From Pusillimonas sp. T7-7 (GTDB lineage: Bacteria > Pseudomonadota > Gammaproteobacteria > Burkholderiales > Burkholderiaceae_B), in assembly GCF_000209655.1 (NCBI RefSeq), contig NC_015458.1, forward strand, positions 2,790,001-2,854,000: a stretch of DNA of 64,000 nucleotides. The letters run 5' to 3'. Shown here piece after piece: positions 1 to 8,680 of the stretch (the first letter of the stretch is position 1; every line of letters starts with the position of its first letter). The notes beneath the pieces are model-generated. The model had not been told where the DNA came from, did not search any database, and was given only the letters and a program-made list of their open reading frames with translations. Both the position numbers and the translations under genes were made by a program.

Positions 1-2
1 TT

Positions 3-110
3 CAGGCCATCGAGCAAGGCGACGCCCAGGCCGCACGCCTGGCAATGGAACAAGACATCTGTTGGGCTTTCGACAAAATCAAGGCTCACACCATGGTAGC
101 CACGGCCTGA
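3..110 (+). CDS. GntR/FadR-family regulator, C-terminal end (partial)
   Basis: An open frame runs in from the left edge and stops at TGA 108-110, giving the last 35 residues of a protein. The segment AIEQGDAQAARLAMEQ has the pattern of the last helices of the FCD effector domain of FadR-type GntR regulators (typically A-x-x-x-G-D-x-x-A-A-x-x-A-M). It lies 37 bp upstream of the dehydratase on the same strand, so it is a plausible local regulator of the dehydratase/TRAP operon. The DNA-binding part is outside the window, so the family call rests on a short stretch only. Confidence 0.6.
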   Translation, partial: QAIEQGDAQAARLAMEQDICWAFDKIKAHTMVATA

Positions 111-147
111 GACCTGACGGCACTATTCAAGAAACCGGATACTTTCC

Positions 148-1887
148 ATGTCTTTACATAAACATCGTTCCCGCATGGTCACCCAAGGCCTCAGCCGCGC
201 GCCGCACCGCGCATTCCTGCGTGGCACCGGCTTCGACGACGAAGCCTTGCAAAAGTCCATTGTCGGCATAGTGAGCACCCAGGGCGAAAATACGCCATGT
301 TCCATGAGCCTGGCGCCGCAAGCCGACCGCGCACGTCTGGGCGTGGCAGCGGGCGGCGGCGTACCGGTCAGCTTCTCGACCATATCCGTGTCTGATGGCA
401 CGTCCATGAATCACGCCGGCATGCGCATGAGCCTGCTATCGCGTGAAACCATCGCCGACAGCGTAGAGCTGGTCGTGCGCGGGCATGCCTACGACGGCCT
501 GGTTGCATTGGCGGGCTGCGACAAAACCCTGCCCGCCATGATGATGGCGATGGTAAGGGTGAACACACCAGCGGTATTTTTGTACGGCGGCGCCACCCTG
601 CCCGGCCATGCGCTGGGCAAGCAGGCCACCATACTGGATACCATCGAAGCGGTGGGCAACGTACAGAATGGCACCATGAGCATTAAAGACCTGGGCGCCA
701 TGGAACGCGGCTGTCTGCCCTCGGCCGGCTCTTGCCCCGGCCAGTTCACCGCCAACACCATGGCCATGGTCGGCGAAGCGCTGGGCTTGTCGCCACTGGG
801 CTCAGCCATGATGCCAGCCGTCTATAGCGAACGGCTGGCCATTGCTCAGCGCGCAGGACTCAGAGTCATGGACATCCTGGAAAAAGGCGGCCCCCTGCCG
901 CGCGACCTGGTCACGCGCGCCAGCCTGGAAAATGCCTGTGCGGCCGTGGCGGCCACCGGCGGTTCAACCAATGCCGCCCTGCATATCCCCGCCATCGCGC
1001 ACGAAGCCGGCATACGCTTCACCCTGGACGACGTGGCAGAGGTATTCAGCCGCACGCCGCTGATTGCCGACCTGCAGCCCGGCGGTCGCTTTCTGGCGCG
1101 TGACTTGCACGAGGTTGGCGGGGTCCCCGTCGTGTTGAAGTCATTGCTGGATGGAGGCTACCTGGACGGATCCGTCTTGACGCTGGATGGCTGCACCCTG
1201 GCCGAGGCCCTGGCCAACACGCCTGATCCCGACGGTGAGGTGATCAGGCCTTGTTCGCGCGCCCTACATCCCTCTGGCGGCGTCACCGTTCTCAAAGGCA
1301 ATCTGTGCCCCCATGGCGCCCTGCTGAAAATAGCGGGCCTGAAATCACTTGAGTTCTCGGGTCCGGCCCGCGTATTCGAAAACGAAGGCGACTGCATGCA
1401 CGCGGTATCCACGCGTGAATACGAGCCCGGTGAGGTGCTGGTCATACGCAACGAAGGTCCCAAGGGCGGACCCGGCATGCGCGAGATGCTCAGCGTTACC
1501 GCCGCGCTATACGGCCAGGGCATGGGAGAACGTGTGGCCTTGCTGACCGACGGCCGTTTTTCAGGCGCCACCCGAGGCATGTGCATAGGCTATGTCAGCC
1601 CGGAAGCGGCTGCCGGCGGCCCCATAGGCCTGATCCGCGATGGCGACATCATCCATATCGATGCGCGGGCCAACACCCTGGATGTAGCAGTAGAAGAGGC
1701 CGAGCTCGACCAACGCCGCAAGGCTTACGTCGCACCGGCACAGGCCAGGCTTGCCGGCGCCCTGGAAAAATACGCCCTCCTCGTGCGGTCTGCTCATGAA
1801 GGGGCCGTCACGCACTCGGGCAATGTGGAATGGCCTTATGAAACTCCTGAAGACGACCATGCAGACTCCAGTAATCCTGCACAATAG
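148..1887 (+). CDS. IlvD/Edd-family dehydratase
   Basis: A 579-residue protein of the size usual for dihydroxy-acid/sugar-acid dehydratases. These remove water from 2,3-dihydroxy acids to give 2-keto acids, using an Fe-S cluster and Mg2+. Three cluster cysteines are at the expected places: Cys51 in TPCSMSL, Cys124 in GCDKTLPA (with the neighbouring Lys that is carbamylated in this family) and Cys196 in GSCPGQFTANTM. GGSTNAALHIPAIA and the C-terminal TDGRFSGATRG are also present. It is followed by a Hyi-like isomerase and a TRAP transporter, a setting typical of sugar-acid catabolism rather than branched-chain amino-acid synthesis, so it may be an aldonate-type dehydratase. The sequence alone does not separate it from true IlvD. 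Confidence 0.85.
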   Translation: MSLHKHRSRMVTQGLSRAPHRAFLRGTGFDDEALQKSIVGIVSTQGENTPCSMSLAPQADRARLGVAAGGGVPVSFSTISVSDGTSMNHAGMRMSLLSRETIADSVELVVRGHAYDGLVALAGCDKTLPAMMMAMVRVNTPAVFLYGGATLPGHALGKQATILDTIEAVGNVQNGTMSIKDLGAMERGCLPSAGSCPGQFTANTMAMVGEALGLSPLGSAMMPAVYSERLAIAQRAGLRVMDILEKGGPLPRDLVTRASLENACAAVAATGGSTNAALHIPAIAHEAGIRFTLDDVAEVFSRTPLIADLQPGGRFLARDLHEVGGVPVVLKSLLDGGYLDGSVLTLDGCTLAEALANTPDPDGEVIRPCSRALHPSGGVTVLKGNLCPHGALLKIAGLKSLEFSGPARVFENEGDCMHAVSTREYEPGEVLVIRNEGPKGGPGMREMLSVTAALYGQGMGERVALLTDGRFSGATRGMCIGYVSPEAAAGGPIGLIRDGDIIHIDARANTLDVAVEEAELDQRRKAYVAPAQARLAGALEKYALLVRSAHEGAVTHSGNVEWPYETPEDDHADSSNPAQ

Positions 1888-1899
1888 CTGAACACGACC

Positions 1900-2727
1900 A
1901 TGAAGCTGGCCGCCAATCTCTCGCTGCTGTATCCAGGCCTGGACTTGCCAGAACGCATGACCAGGGCGGCAAGCGACGGCTTTGAGGCTGTCGAGATCCT
2001 CTTTCCCTATGATCTGGAAGCATCCTTGCTGTGCGCGCAGCTACAAAAGCATGAGCTTGAGCTGGTGCTGATCAATACGCCCCTGGGCGCCCGCGGTGAA
2101 AAAGGACTGGCCAGCCTTCCAGGTCGGGAGCTGGAATTCATGGCGGGTCTAATGCGCGCGCTGGATGTTTGCCAAGCGACAGGCTGCCGCAGCATTCATG
2201 TCATGGCGGGCATACCTCCCGGCAGCTCCGCACCAGAGGCCTGCCGCGAGACACTGATCAACAATCTGCGCAAGGCCGCGGCCATGGCAAGCCAGCAAGG
2301 CGTGACCTTGCTGCTGGAAGCACTGAACCGCGCAGACATGCCCGGGTACTTTTATTATTTGCCCGAACAGGTGGCAGACATTATCAATACGGTAGGAGCA
2401 CCGGCAGTACGTCTGCAGTTCGACTTCTACCATTGCCAGCGCGAAGGCCTGGACCTTGATCTGACACTGCGCAGGAATTTGGCGTTGGTCCGCCATGTAC
2501 AGTTCGCCAGCCCCAGCCAGCGGCGCGAACCCGACTTGAGCGACCCGCAAGTACAGGCCGCCCTGATTACTTTGCAATCATCCGGTTACCAGGGCTGGCT
2601 GGGCTGCGAATATCATCCGCAAGGCGACACCAGCACGGGGCTGGCCTGGCGCAGCGCCTACCACGCCTTACTCAATACCACCCACCCAAGACAGCAGTCA
2701 GAAAAACACCACAAGGAGATTCCGTGA
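1900..2727 (+). CDS. hydroxypyruvate isomerase-like TIM-barrel protein
   Basis: A 275-residue sugar-phosphate isomerase/epimerase-type TIM barrel of Hyi/OtnI style. The start MKLAANLSLLYPGLDLPER matches the Hyi opening (x-F-x-A-N-L-S-M-L-F). The two catalytic acid regions are visible as LLLEALNR and GWLGCEYHP, and a metal-site-like QFDFYH lies between them. Members interconvert hydroxypyruvate/tartronate semialdehyde or related small sugar acids. The gene starts 12 bp after the dehydratase. Its stop overlaps the GTG start of the TRAP binding protein (GTGA), so the genes are co-translated. The substrate is unknown. Confidence 0.75.
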   Translation: MKLAANLSLLYPGLDLPERMTRAASDGFEAVEILFPYDLEASLLCAQLQKHELELVLINTPLGARGEKGLASLPGRELEFMAGLMRALDVCQATGCRSIHVMAGIPPGSSAPEACRETLINNLRKAAAMASQQGVTLLLEALNRADMPGYFYYLPEQVADIINTVGAPAVRLQFDFYHCQREGLDLDLTLRRNLALVRHVQFASPSQRREPDLSDPQVQAALITLQSSGYQGWLGCEYHPQGDTSTGLAWRSAYHALLNTTHPRQQSEKHHKEIP

Positions 2728-3746
2728 AAAAACTAAGCACCTTACTTATCGCCGGCGCTGCCATAGCCGTCGCCGCGCCGGTACACGCAAAGAAAACACA
2801 ACTTACCGTGTCCAGCTGGCTGCCACCCACCCACGCCGTCGTCGCCGACTTTCTGGTGCCATGGGGAGAGGAAATCAGCAAAGCCACCGATGGCCGTGTC
2901 ACGCTGCGCATTCTACCCAAGCCCGTCACCAACCCTCCCGGTCACTTTGATGCGGTACGCGACGGGCTGGTCGATATCAGTTTCATTTCGCATGCCTACT
3001 ACCCCGGCCGATTCGAGCTGACCAAGTTCGCGGTATTGCCTTTTTCGGGCAACACCGCCGAATCCCGCTCCGTCGCTGCCTGGGATACCTACGAGAAATA
3101 CCTGCTGCCCGCCGATGAGCACAAAGGCGTAAAGCTCCTGGGCATGTATGCGCATGGCCCCGGCATCGTTTTTACCACCGACAAACCAGTTGAAAAAATT
3201 GAAGACTTCGAAGGCCTGAAAATTCGTGTTGGCGGCGGCATGGCGGCTGATGTGGCCAAGGCCCTGGGCGTATCACCCATTGCCAAGCCTGCTCCCGAAT
3301 CCTACGAGCTGCTTAGTACCGGCGTCGTAGATGGCGTGTTCTTCCCAGCCGAATCATTGGTTTCATTCAAACTTGACAGCGTCATCAAGAACGCCACGAC
3401 CTTTCCCGGCGGCCTGTATTCCGACACGCACGCCGTCATCATGAATGAAGATGCCTTTGCCAAGCTGTCCAAAGAAGACCAGGACGCCTTGCTCAAACTT
3501 TCCGGCAAACACCTGGCCAGTCTTGCAGGCAAAGCCTGGGACAAGCATGATGCGGTTGCTCATAAAGTGCTGACTGGCGACACCATCAATCTTATCAAGG
3601 CCGACGATGCGCTGATCAAGGCCGTACACGAAAGGACCGACGCCTTCGAGCAAACCTGGTTGAAGAACGCCGCCGACAAGGGCATAGACGGCCCTGCAGC
3701 ACTGGCTTCGTTCCGCGCCGAAATCAAGCAACTGGAAGCGCAATAA
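2724..3746 (+). CDS. TRAP transporter substrate-binding protein, DctP family
   Basis: A periplasmic solute-binding protein of 340 residues with a cleavable Sec signal (MKKLSTLLIAGAAIAVAAPVHA, cut near residue 22). It has the DctP-family layout, including the GLKIRVGGG segment that carries the conserved carboxylate-binding Arg, and DGVFFPAES. The start is GTG, overlapping the preceding TGA, with a clear Shine-Dalgarno AAGGAGAT in front. It delivers an organic acid to the DctQ-DctM permease encoded just downstream. The dehydratase and isomerase upstream suggest a sugar-acid ligand, which is inference. A strong hairpin follows the gene. Confidence 0.9.
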   Translation: MKKLSTLLIAGAAIAVAAPVHAKKTQLTVSSWLPPTHAVVADFLVPWGEEISKATDGRVTLRILPKPVTNPPGHFDAVRDGLVDISFISHAYYPGRFELTKFAVLPFSGNTAESRSVAAWDTYEKYLLPADEHKGVKLLGMYAHGPGIVFTTDKPVEKIEDFEGLKIRVGGGMAADVAKALGVSPIAKPAPESYELLSTGVVDGVFFPAESLVSFKLDSVIKNATTFPGGLYSDTHAVIMNEDAFAKLSKEDQDALLKLSGKHLASLAGKAWDKHDAVAHKVLTGDTINLIKADDALIKAVHERTDAFEQTWLKNAADKGIDGPAALASFRAEIKQLEAQ

Positions 3747-3752
3747 ACCGGC

Positions 3753-3787
3753 CTGCAAGCGCAGCCATGATATGGCTGCGCTTGCAG
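3753..3787 (+). promoter_or_regulatory. perfect 16-bp intercistronic stem-loop
   Basis: The arms 3753-3768 (CTGCAAGCGCAGCCAT) and 3772-3787 are exact reverse complements with a 3-base loop. The structure sits 7 bp after the DctP stop and 33 bp before the DctQ start. No T-run follows, so it looks like an mRNA-stabilising or attenuating element that could raise binding-protein expression over the permease, rather than a classic terminator. Confidence 0.7.
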
Positions 3788-3820
3788 CACCACACTCTTT
3801 TCGATATCCAGAACCAGCCC

Positions 3821-4312
3821 ATGAATAAACTGAACACCGTCATCGAGGCGATACTCAAGGCTATTGCCGTACTGGGGTTATGCAGCATGAGCCTGCTTAC
3901 GGTCATTGATGCCGGCGGGCGCTATCTGTTGAATCATCCCATTATCGGTTCGGTCGAACTGATTGAATTGATGATGGTGGCTGTCATCTTCTCGAGTATT
4001 CCCTTGATGACGCGGGCACGCGGGCATATCGTGGTGGACAGCTTCAGCCATTTTTTTCCTGCGGCCGTACAAAGCCTGCAGTACCGCATTGCCGCGCTGA
4101 TTTCACTGCTGGTCAGCAGTTGCCTGGCCTGGATCACACTGCATAAGGCGCAGACCACCGCCGACTATGGCGACATCACGGCCATGCTCGGCATCCCCTT
4201 GGCTCCTTTTGTATATTTCATGGCGATCCTGCTAACGCTGGATGCCGTCTACCATGCCGTCAATTTGATCACGGGCGCAAAACACTCTCAGGAAGTAGCC
4301 ATTTATGACTGA
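3821..4312 (+). CDS. TRAP transporter small permease, DctQ family
   Basis: A 163-residue inner-membrane protein with four hydrophobic segments. It shows the DctQ hallmarks VIDAGGRYLLNHPIIGSVELIE and a conserved-Arg/hydrophobic segment near LMTRARGHIVVDSF. The frame is open from 3767, but that upstream ATG falls inside the hairpin and would put 18 non-family residues in front. The ATG at 3821 (MNKLNTVIEAILKAIAV) gives the usual N-terminus, although its ribosome-binding site is weak. The end overlaps the DctM start by 8 bp. Confidence 0.85.
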   Translation: MNKLNTVIEAILKAIAVLGLCSMSLLTVIDAGGRYLLNHPIIGSVELIELMMVAVIFSSIPLMTRARGHIVVDSFSHFFPAAVQSLQYRIAALISLLVSSCLAWITLHKAQTTADYGDITAMLGIPLAPFVYFMAILLTLDAVYHAVNLITGAKHSQEVAIYD

Positions 4313-5597
4313 GTCCCTTATTGCCTTGGCGGCCATGCTTGGCCTGATCTTTGTGCGCGTACCGGTCGCCTTTGCCATGGCACTGGTAGGCTTCATCGGC
4401 CTGGGGCTGTTTCGCAACTGGCCATCCGCCTACGCCATGGCAGGATCAGTCGTCTATGAAAGCGGCTTTCAGTATTTATTGTCGGTCTTGCCGCTTTTTA
4501 TTCTGATGGGTAATTTCGTCACTCAATCCCGCATGTCGCGCGAGCTTTATGCTGCGGCGCACGCCGTACTCGGCCATAAACGCGGCGGGCTGGCCATGTC
4601 CACCATTGTGGCTTGCGGCGGCTTCGGCGCCATTTGCGGCTCCAGCCTGGCTACCGCGGCCACCATGTCCAAAGTGGCTTATCCGGAAATGCGTCGCCTG
4701 GGCTATAGCGAAGAGTTGGCCGCAGGCTCCATCGCCGCCGGCGGCACCCTGGGCATACTGATTCCCCCTTCCATCATCATGGTGGTGTATTGCCTGCTGA
4801 CAGAGCAAAGCATAGGCAAGATGTTTGCCGCCGGCGTGTTGCCCGGCTTGCTGGCCATAGCCTGCTACATGCTGGCGGTGTCCTGGGTCATACGGCGTAA
4901 TCCCGCGGCAGGTCCCAAAGGACAACGCAGCACATGGAAGCAAATCCGCAGCGCATTGGGCCAAGTCTGGGCGGTGCTGGCATTGATCACCATGCTGATG
5001 GGTGGCATCTACGGCGGTGTTTTCACTGCTGCAGAGGCGGCTGGCATAGGTGCTTTCCTGGGTTTTCTGTTTGCCCTGAGCCGCAAAACCATGACCTGGG
5101 CGTCTTTCGTGGAAGTCGTGGTCGAGTCAGCCAAAACCACAGGCATGATCTTCATGGTCATGATCGGCGCACTGATGCTAGCCAACTTCATCAACTTCAC
5201 CTCGTTGCCACAAGACTTGATCGATCTGGTCGATCATTTCAACCTAAGCCCGCTGGCCGTGATTTTCATGATCAGCGCCATCTATATCGTACTGGGCTGC
5301 GTGCTTGAAAGCATGTCCATGATTCTGCTGACCGTTCCCGTGTTCTACCCCTTGGTGCAAGAACTGGGCTTCGATCTGATCTGGTTTGGCATCATTGTGG
5401 TCGTCGTGACCGAAATCAGCTTCATTACCCCGCCATTCGGTATGAACGTGTTCGTCCTGCGGGGACTTCTACCCGGCGTCAGCACACAAACCATATTTCG
5501 TGGCGTCATGCCTTTTGTGGTCAGCGATATTTTCCGTCTGGCGCTGCTGATTTTCTTTCCGGCAATATCGCTGTACTTGCCTACCTTTGTGAAATAA
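4305..5597 (+). CDS. TRAP transporter large permease, DctM family
   Basis: A 430-residue membrane protein with about 12 hydrophobic segments, the usual length for DctM. Family features include the N-terminal VRVPVAFAMALVG, the LPLFILMGNFVTQSRMS segment, the glycine-rich GGFGAICGSSLATAATMSKVAYPEM and the GGTLGILIPPSIIMVVY pore motif. It is the ion-coupled transport subunit acting with the preceding DctP and DctQ. Its last 17 bp overlap the 3' end of the convergent gene, so no terminator lies between them. Confidence 0.92.
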   Translation: MTESLIALAAMLGLIFVRVPVAFAMALVGFIGLGLFRNWPSAYAMAGSVVYESGFQYLLSVLPLFILMGNFVTQSRMSRELYAAAHAVLGHKRGGLAMSTIVACGGFGAICGSSLATAATMSKVAYPEMRRLGYSEELAAGSIAAGGTLGILIPPSIIMVVYCLLTEQSIGKMFAAGVLPGLLAIACYMLAVSWVIRRNPAAGPKGQRSTWKQIRSALGQVWAVLALITMLMGGIYGGVFTAAEAAGIGAFLGFLFALSRKTMTWASFVEVVVESAKTTGMIFMVMIGALMLANFINFTSLPQDLIDLVDHFNLSPLAVIFMISAIYIVLGCVLESMSMILLTVPVFYPLVQELGFDLIWFGIIVVVVTEISFITPPFGMNVFVLRGLLPGVSTQTIFRGVMPFVVSDIFRLALLIFFPAISLYLPTFVK

Positions 5598-6591
5598 CAC
5601 CCTGATTGGGGCTGCCTTCAGCACTGGGAGCTTGCCAAGCGGCTATTTTTTTCACGCGAACGGGTGGCCAGAAACCCGCCGATGAAAAAGCAGTGGGGTT
5701 TTCATCCTGCGGGCCTGAATCCTGCTCGGCAACACAGGCGCGCAAGGCCTTGCACATACGCTCCAGTGCAGCAAGACCCGACACACCGCGTGTGACTTCA
5801 TCCCACCACGTGCGGTGCACAGCCCGCACACGTACGGGAATAGTAGGCAAACCTACACGCTGCGCCATGGCTAAGCGGTGCAGGCCACGGTTGATTTTAA
5901 GAATATGCCCCTCGCGGGAGATGGCCACACCCAGGTCGTCGCGGGTTACAGACGATACGTATCCCTTGGACGCCATATTGTCGAGGTAGTAGATATAAAC
6001 CTCTAGATACGCCCTTATCTTTTCTGACGTATCCAGCACTATGCCTTGCTGATGTGAAGACCACGGCTGACCGCGTTCTATACACGCCATAAGCTCCCGG
6101 TAGCGTTCCACGCGATCCAGTTGATGACGGTTTTCGTCTATGTCGCTGATGAAGCGATAGCGGGTTCCCACGCGAAGATCATTCCGCCGCAAATCCCATT
6201 GCCCATCCCAGATAAACGCCATTGACGATGGCCGTCTTTCATCTTTCCTGGGCATAAAGTCAACGTTGCGTATCAGGCTGCGCGGGTCTATATGCAGCGT
6301 TAGCGGTCGAGCGCCCAAAAACGATTCAATGTTGTGGCGGGGCAAGCCTGCCCGCTCTATCAGGCGGGCGCCAGGTTTACCTTGCATCCAGCGCCTCAGG
6401 AGCGAATTTCCCAAAGGCATGCCTATGTGGCGTTGAACCCTTGTGCGTGTGACCGAGGTCAAATGAGCAAGCGCCACCCGCCGTCGTATTGTGGGAGAAG
6501 CAAACTGCATCATCTCTTTATCGGCTTCCGGCCCTATCAATACCGCGTCATTTCCATAAACGAATTTTGGCTCTACATGATCCTTATTCAT
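5581..6591 (-). CDS. unrecognised protein, ParB-like/peptidoglycan-cluster type
   Basis: A 336-residue soluble, basic protein with no signal peptide or membrane segment. The middle part has an order reminiscent of ParB/Srx-like folds: a residue-naming stretch IDPRSLIRNVDF, then IWDGQWDLRR, RYRELMACIERG, and a Gly/Arg/His segment GHILKINRGLHRLAMAQR followed by PTIPVRVRAVH. In ParB-like domains the latter carries the GxHRxxA pattern. Proteins like this occur singly in many proteobacteria, often without known function. It is convergent with DctM (17-bp overlap), and its start lies in a locally AT-rich region. I cannot assign a reaction. Confidence 0.6.
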   Translation of the reverse strand: MNKDHVEPKFVYGNDAVLIGPEADKEMMQFASPTIRRRVALAHLTSVTRTRVQRHIGMPLGNSLLRRWMQGKPGARLIERAGLPRHNIESFLGARPLTLHIDPRSLIRNVDFMPRKDERRPSSMAFIWDGQWDLRRNDLRVGTRYRFISDIDENRHQLDRVERYRELMACIERGQPWSSHQQGIVLDTSEKIRAYLEVYIYYLDNMASKGYVSSVTRDDLGVAISREGHILKINRGLHRLAMAQRVGLPTIPVRVRAVHRTWWDEVTRGVSGLAALERMCKALRACVAEQDSGPQDENPTAFSSAGFWPPVRVKKIAAWQAPSAEGSPNQGVISQR

Positions 6592-6742
6592 ACATTTATA
6601 CTGCCATCAATACCAATTCGTTTCAATTATATTAATAATGTGTTTGGTAACGAAATACAAACAGGCATCAGTTGACCTCGGCAGCTCTTGATGATAATAA
6701 TGACAGGTGAGTCACCATTCATCTATTACATGAGTTCGAGCG
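6592..6742. promoter_or_regulatory. divergent AT-rich control region with 11-bp dyad
   Basis: About 150 bases separate two divergent genes and are clearly more AT-rich than the flanks. The perfect dyad GGTGAGTCACC lies at 6706-6716, 26 bp before the TetR ATG. It is embedded in a longer imperfect dyad that begins with TAATAATGACA. The position suits an autoregulatory TetR operator, but this is inferred from a single site. Confidence 0.4.
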
Positions 6743-7426
6743 ATGCCCCGTCCAGCAAGTACAAGCAAGAATCCGGCCACAACGCCGGCCTTGAAAAAAC
6801 CCAAAGTCAAAGACTGGCGCAAGGCCCAAGGGCGCAGTGAACGCGGCCGCCTGATTCATGAAGCCCTTTTTACGGCCGCAAGCGAAATCGTCGGCGAGCG
6901 CGGTTACGAAGACACCTCTATTTCCCTGATCACGCAACGCGCCGGTGTGGCGCAAGGCACCTTCTACAACCACTTTGAGTCTCGGCAAGACATACTGGAC
7001 CAGTTGCTGCCCAGCTTGGGCAAAGAGATGCTGGCCTACGTAGGCGAGTGCAGTCGCCCCGGCAGCACCATACTGGAACGCGAAGAGCTCGGCTTTCGTG
7101 GGTTCTACACCTTTCTGAAGCTGCACCCGTACTTCTTTCGCGTTTTGAACGAAGCGCCCAGTTTTGCGCCCAAGGCCTACCAGGCTCATATCGAACTGGT
7201 ACGCGACGGCTACATGCGCTTTCTGAAGCGCGGGCTCGACAGCGGGGAAATAAAAGGCTTCAACGAACAAGAGCTTGAAGCTGCAGCTTTTGTCATGATG
7301 GGTGCGCGTCTGTATTTGGGCCACTACGCAAACCGTGCCGGTAACAACGACGGCTCAGACATTCCGGATTGGGTTACGCAGGCTTATCGCAAGCTGATTA
7401 CACATGGCTTGACCGGCACACCCTAG
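6743..7426 (+). CDS. TetR-family transcriptional regulator
   Basis: A 227-residue regulator with a basic, disordered N-terminus (about 35 residues) and then a TetR helix-turn-helix at roughly residues 35-85. Recognition-helix signatures are GYEDTSISLITQRAGVAQGT followed by FYNHFESRQDILDQLL. The C-terminal part is the ligand-binding domain. It is followed within 50 bp by an Old Yellow Enzyme gene on the same strand, so it probably controls that oxidoreductase and the EthD gene in response to a small hydrophobic effector. The start is the only ATG that keeps the HTH complete, but its Shine-Dalgarno is weak. Confidence 0.88.
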   Translation: MPRPASTSKNPATTPALKKPKVKDWRKAQGRSERGRLIHEALFTAASEIVGERGYEDTSISLITQRAGVAQGTFYNHFESRQDILDQLLPSLGKEMLAYVGECSRPGSTILEREELGFRGFYTFLKLHPYFFRVLNEAPSFAPKAYQAHIELVRDGYMRFLKRGLDSGEIKGFNEQELEAAAFVMMGARLYLGHYANRAGNNDGSDIPDWVTQAYRKLITHGLTGTP

Positions 7427-7473
7427 CCTGGCTCATGCCAGATCAACCCGCAACATCACACGAGCAGACTCTG

Positions 7474-8631
7474 ATGGACAAGCAGACAACAATCCAGACG
7501 CAACTATTCTCACCTTATCGTCTGGGCGGCATTGAGCTTCCCAACCGCATCGTCGTGTCGCCCATGTCGATGTACAGTTCGCAGGAAGGGTACGCCGACG
7601 ACTTTCATTTGGTGCATTTGGGTCGTTTCGCCCTTGGCGGCGCCGGCCTGGTCATGATGGAGGCCACCGCGGTACAGCGGCCGGGCCGGGGCACCGACGG
7701 CTGTCTGGGCATATGGCTTGATGGGCACGTGCCGGCATTGCAGCGCATCACCAACTTCCTGCATCGCCACGGCAGTAAAGCCGGCCTGCAGCTGGGTCAT
7801 GCCGGCCCCAAGGGCTCCACTCAACGTCCCTGGCACGGCGGCGGACCCTTGACGGCTGACGACGCCACGCAAAGAAAAGAGTTTGCCTGGAATACCGTAT
7901 CGGCATCCGCCAAGCCGGTTGATGTTGACTGGCCAATACCTTCAGCACTGACGGAAGCCGATCTGGACATTCTGGTTGAAGACTGGTGCACAGCAGCCCG
8001 CCGGGCAGCCGAGGCGGGCTTCGACGTTCTAGAGCTGCACTTTGCTCACGGCTACCTCTTGCACGCCTTCCTTTCTCCACTAACCAACGACCGGACCGAC
8101 GAATACGGTGGTTCACTGGAAAACCGCATGCGGCTGCCGCTGCGCATAGCCCAGGCTGTACGCCAGGTTTTCCCCAAGAATCGTCCCGTACTGGTACGCA
8201 TCTCGTCCATCGACGGCGTTGACATAGGCTGGTCGGTCAACGATTCGATCTCACTGGCACGCGCCCTGGCAGGCATAGGCATAGACGCCATCGTCTGCTC
8301 CAGCGGCGGCGTCAAGCTACCCAAAGGACATGTGCTGGCTTCAAGATCGCCCGGATTCCAGGTGCCGTTTGCCGAGCAGATAAAACGGGAAGCCGGCATT
8401 CCCACCGTTGCGGTAGGCATGATCCGTACGACACAACAAGCCGAAGACATACTGCAGCAAGGTCAGGCAGACTTGGTCGCCCTTGCACGCGAAATGCTGT
8501 TCAACCCGAACTGGGCTGCACAGGCAGCCCTTGAACTGGAAGGCGCCAGGGGCTGGCGCTGGTGGCCCGAACCTTTCGGCTGGTGGCTGCAACGCCGTGT
8601 CCGCCAATTGGCGCCGCGCCCACCCGCATAA
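7474..8631 (+). CDS. Old Yellow Enzyme-family NAD(P)H:flavin oxidoreductase
   Basis: A 385-residue FMN TIM-barrel enzyme. Family segments in order are LFSPYRLGGIELPNRIVVSP, GLQLGHAGPKGS (active-site His with Gly-Arg/Lys), FDVLELHFAHGYLLHAF, LSPLTNDRTDEYGGSLENR and a C-terminal VAVGMI/ADLVALAREMLFNPNW that binds the FMN phosphate. It resembles the YqjM/xenobiotic-reductase branch, which reduces alpha,beta-unsaturated carbonyls. The frame opens at 7369, overlapping the TetR gene. Starts at 7435 or 7474 are more likely because homology begins only at LFSPYRLGG. Substrate unknown. Confidence 0.88.
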   Translation: MDKQTTIQTQLFSPYRLGGIELPNRIVVSPMSMYSSQEGYADDFHLVHLGRFALGGAGLVMMEATAVQRPGRGTDGCLGIWLDGHVPALQRITNFLHRHGSKAGLQLGHAGPKGSTQRPWHGGGPLTADDATQRKEFAWNTVSASAKPVDVDWPIPSALTEADLDILVEDWCTAARRAAEAGFDVLELHFAHGYLLHAFLSPLTNDRTDEYGGSLENRMRLPLRIAQAVRQVFPKNRPVLVRISSIDGVDIGWSVNDSISLARALAGIGIDAIVCSSGGVKLPKGHVLASRSPGFQVPFAEQIKREAGIPTVAVGMIRTTQQAEDILQQGQADLVALAREMLFNPNWAAQAALELEGARGWRWWPEPFGWWLQRRVRQLAPRPPA

Positions 8632-8680
8632 GGCAAGAAACAAACCAATACGCCCCATTCCATGATCACCCGGAGACACT

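Noticed and set aside
6596..6616. TATACT in the AT-rich region near 6.6 kb as an island operator
   Set aside because: The second arm is missing, and the region belongs to a different regulator.
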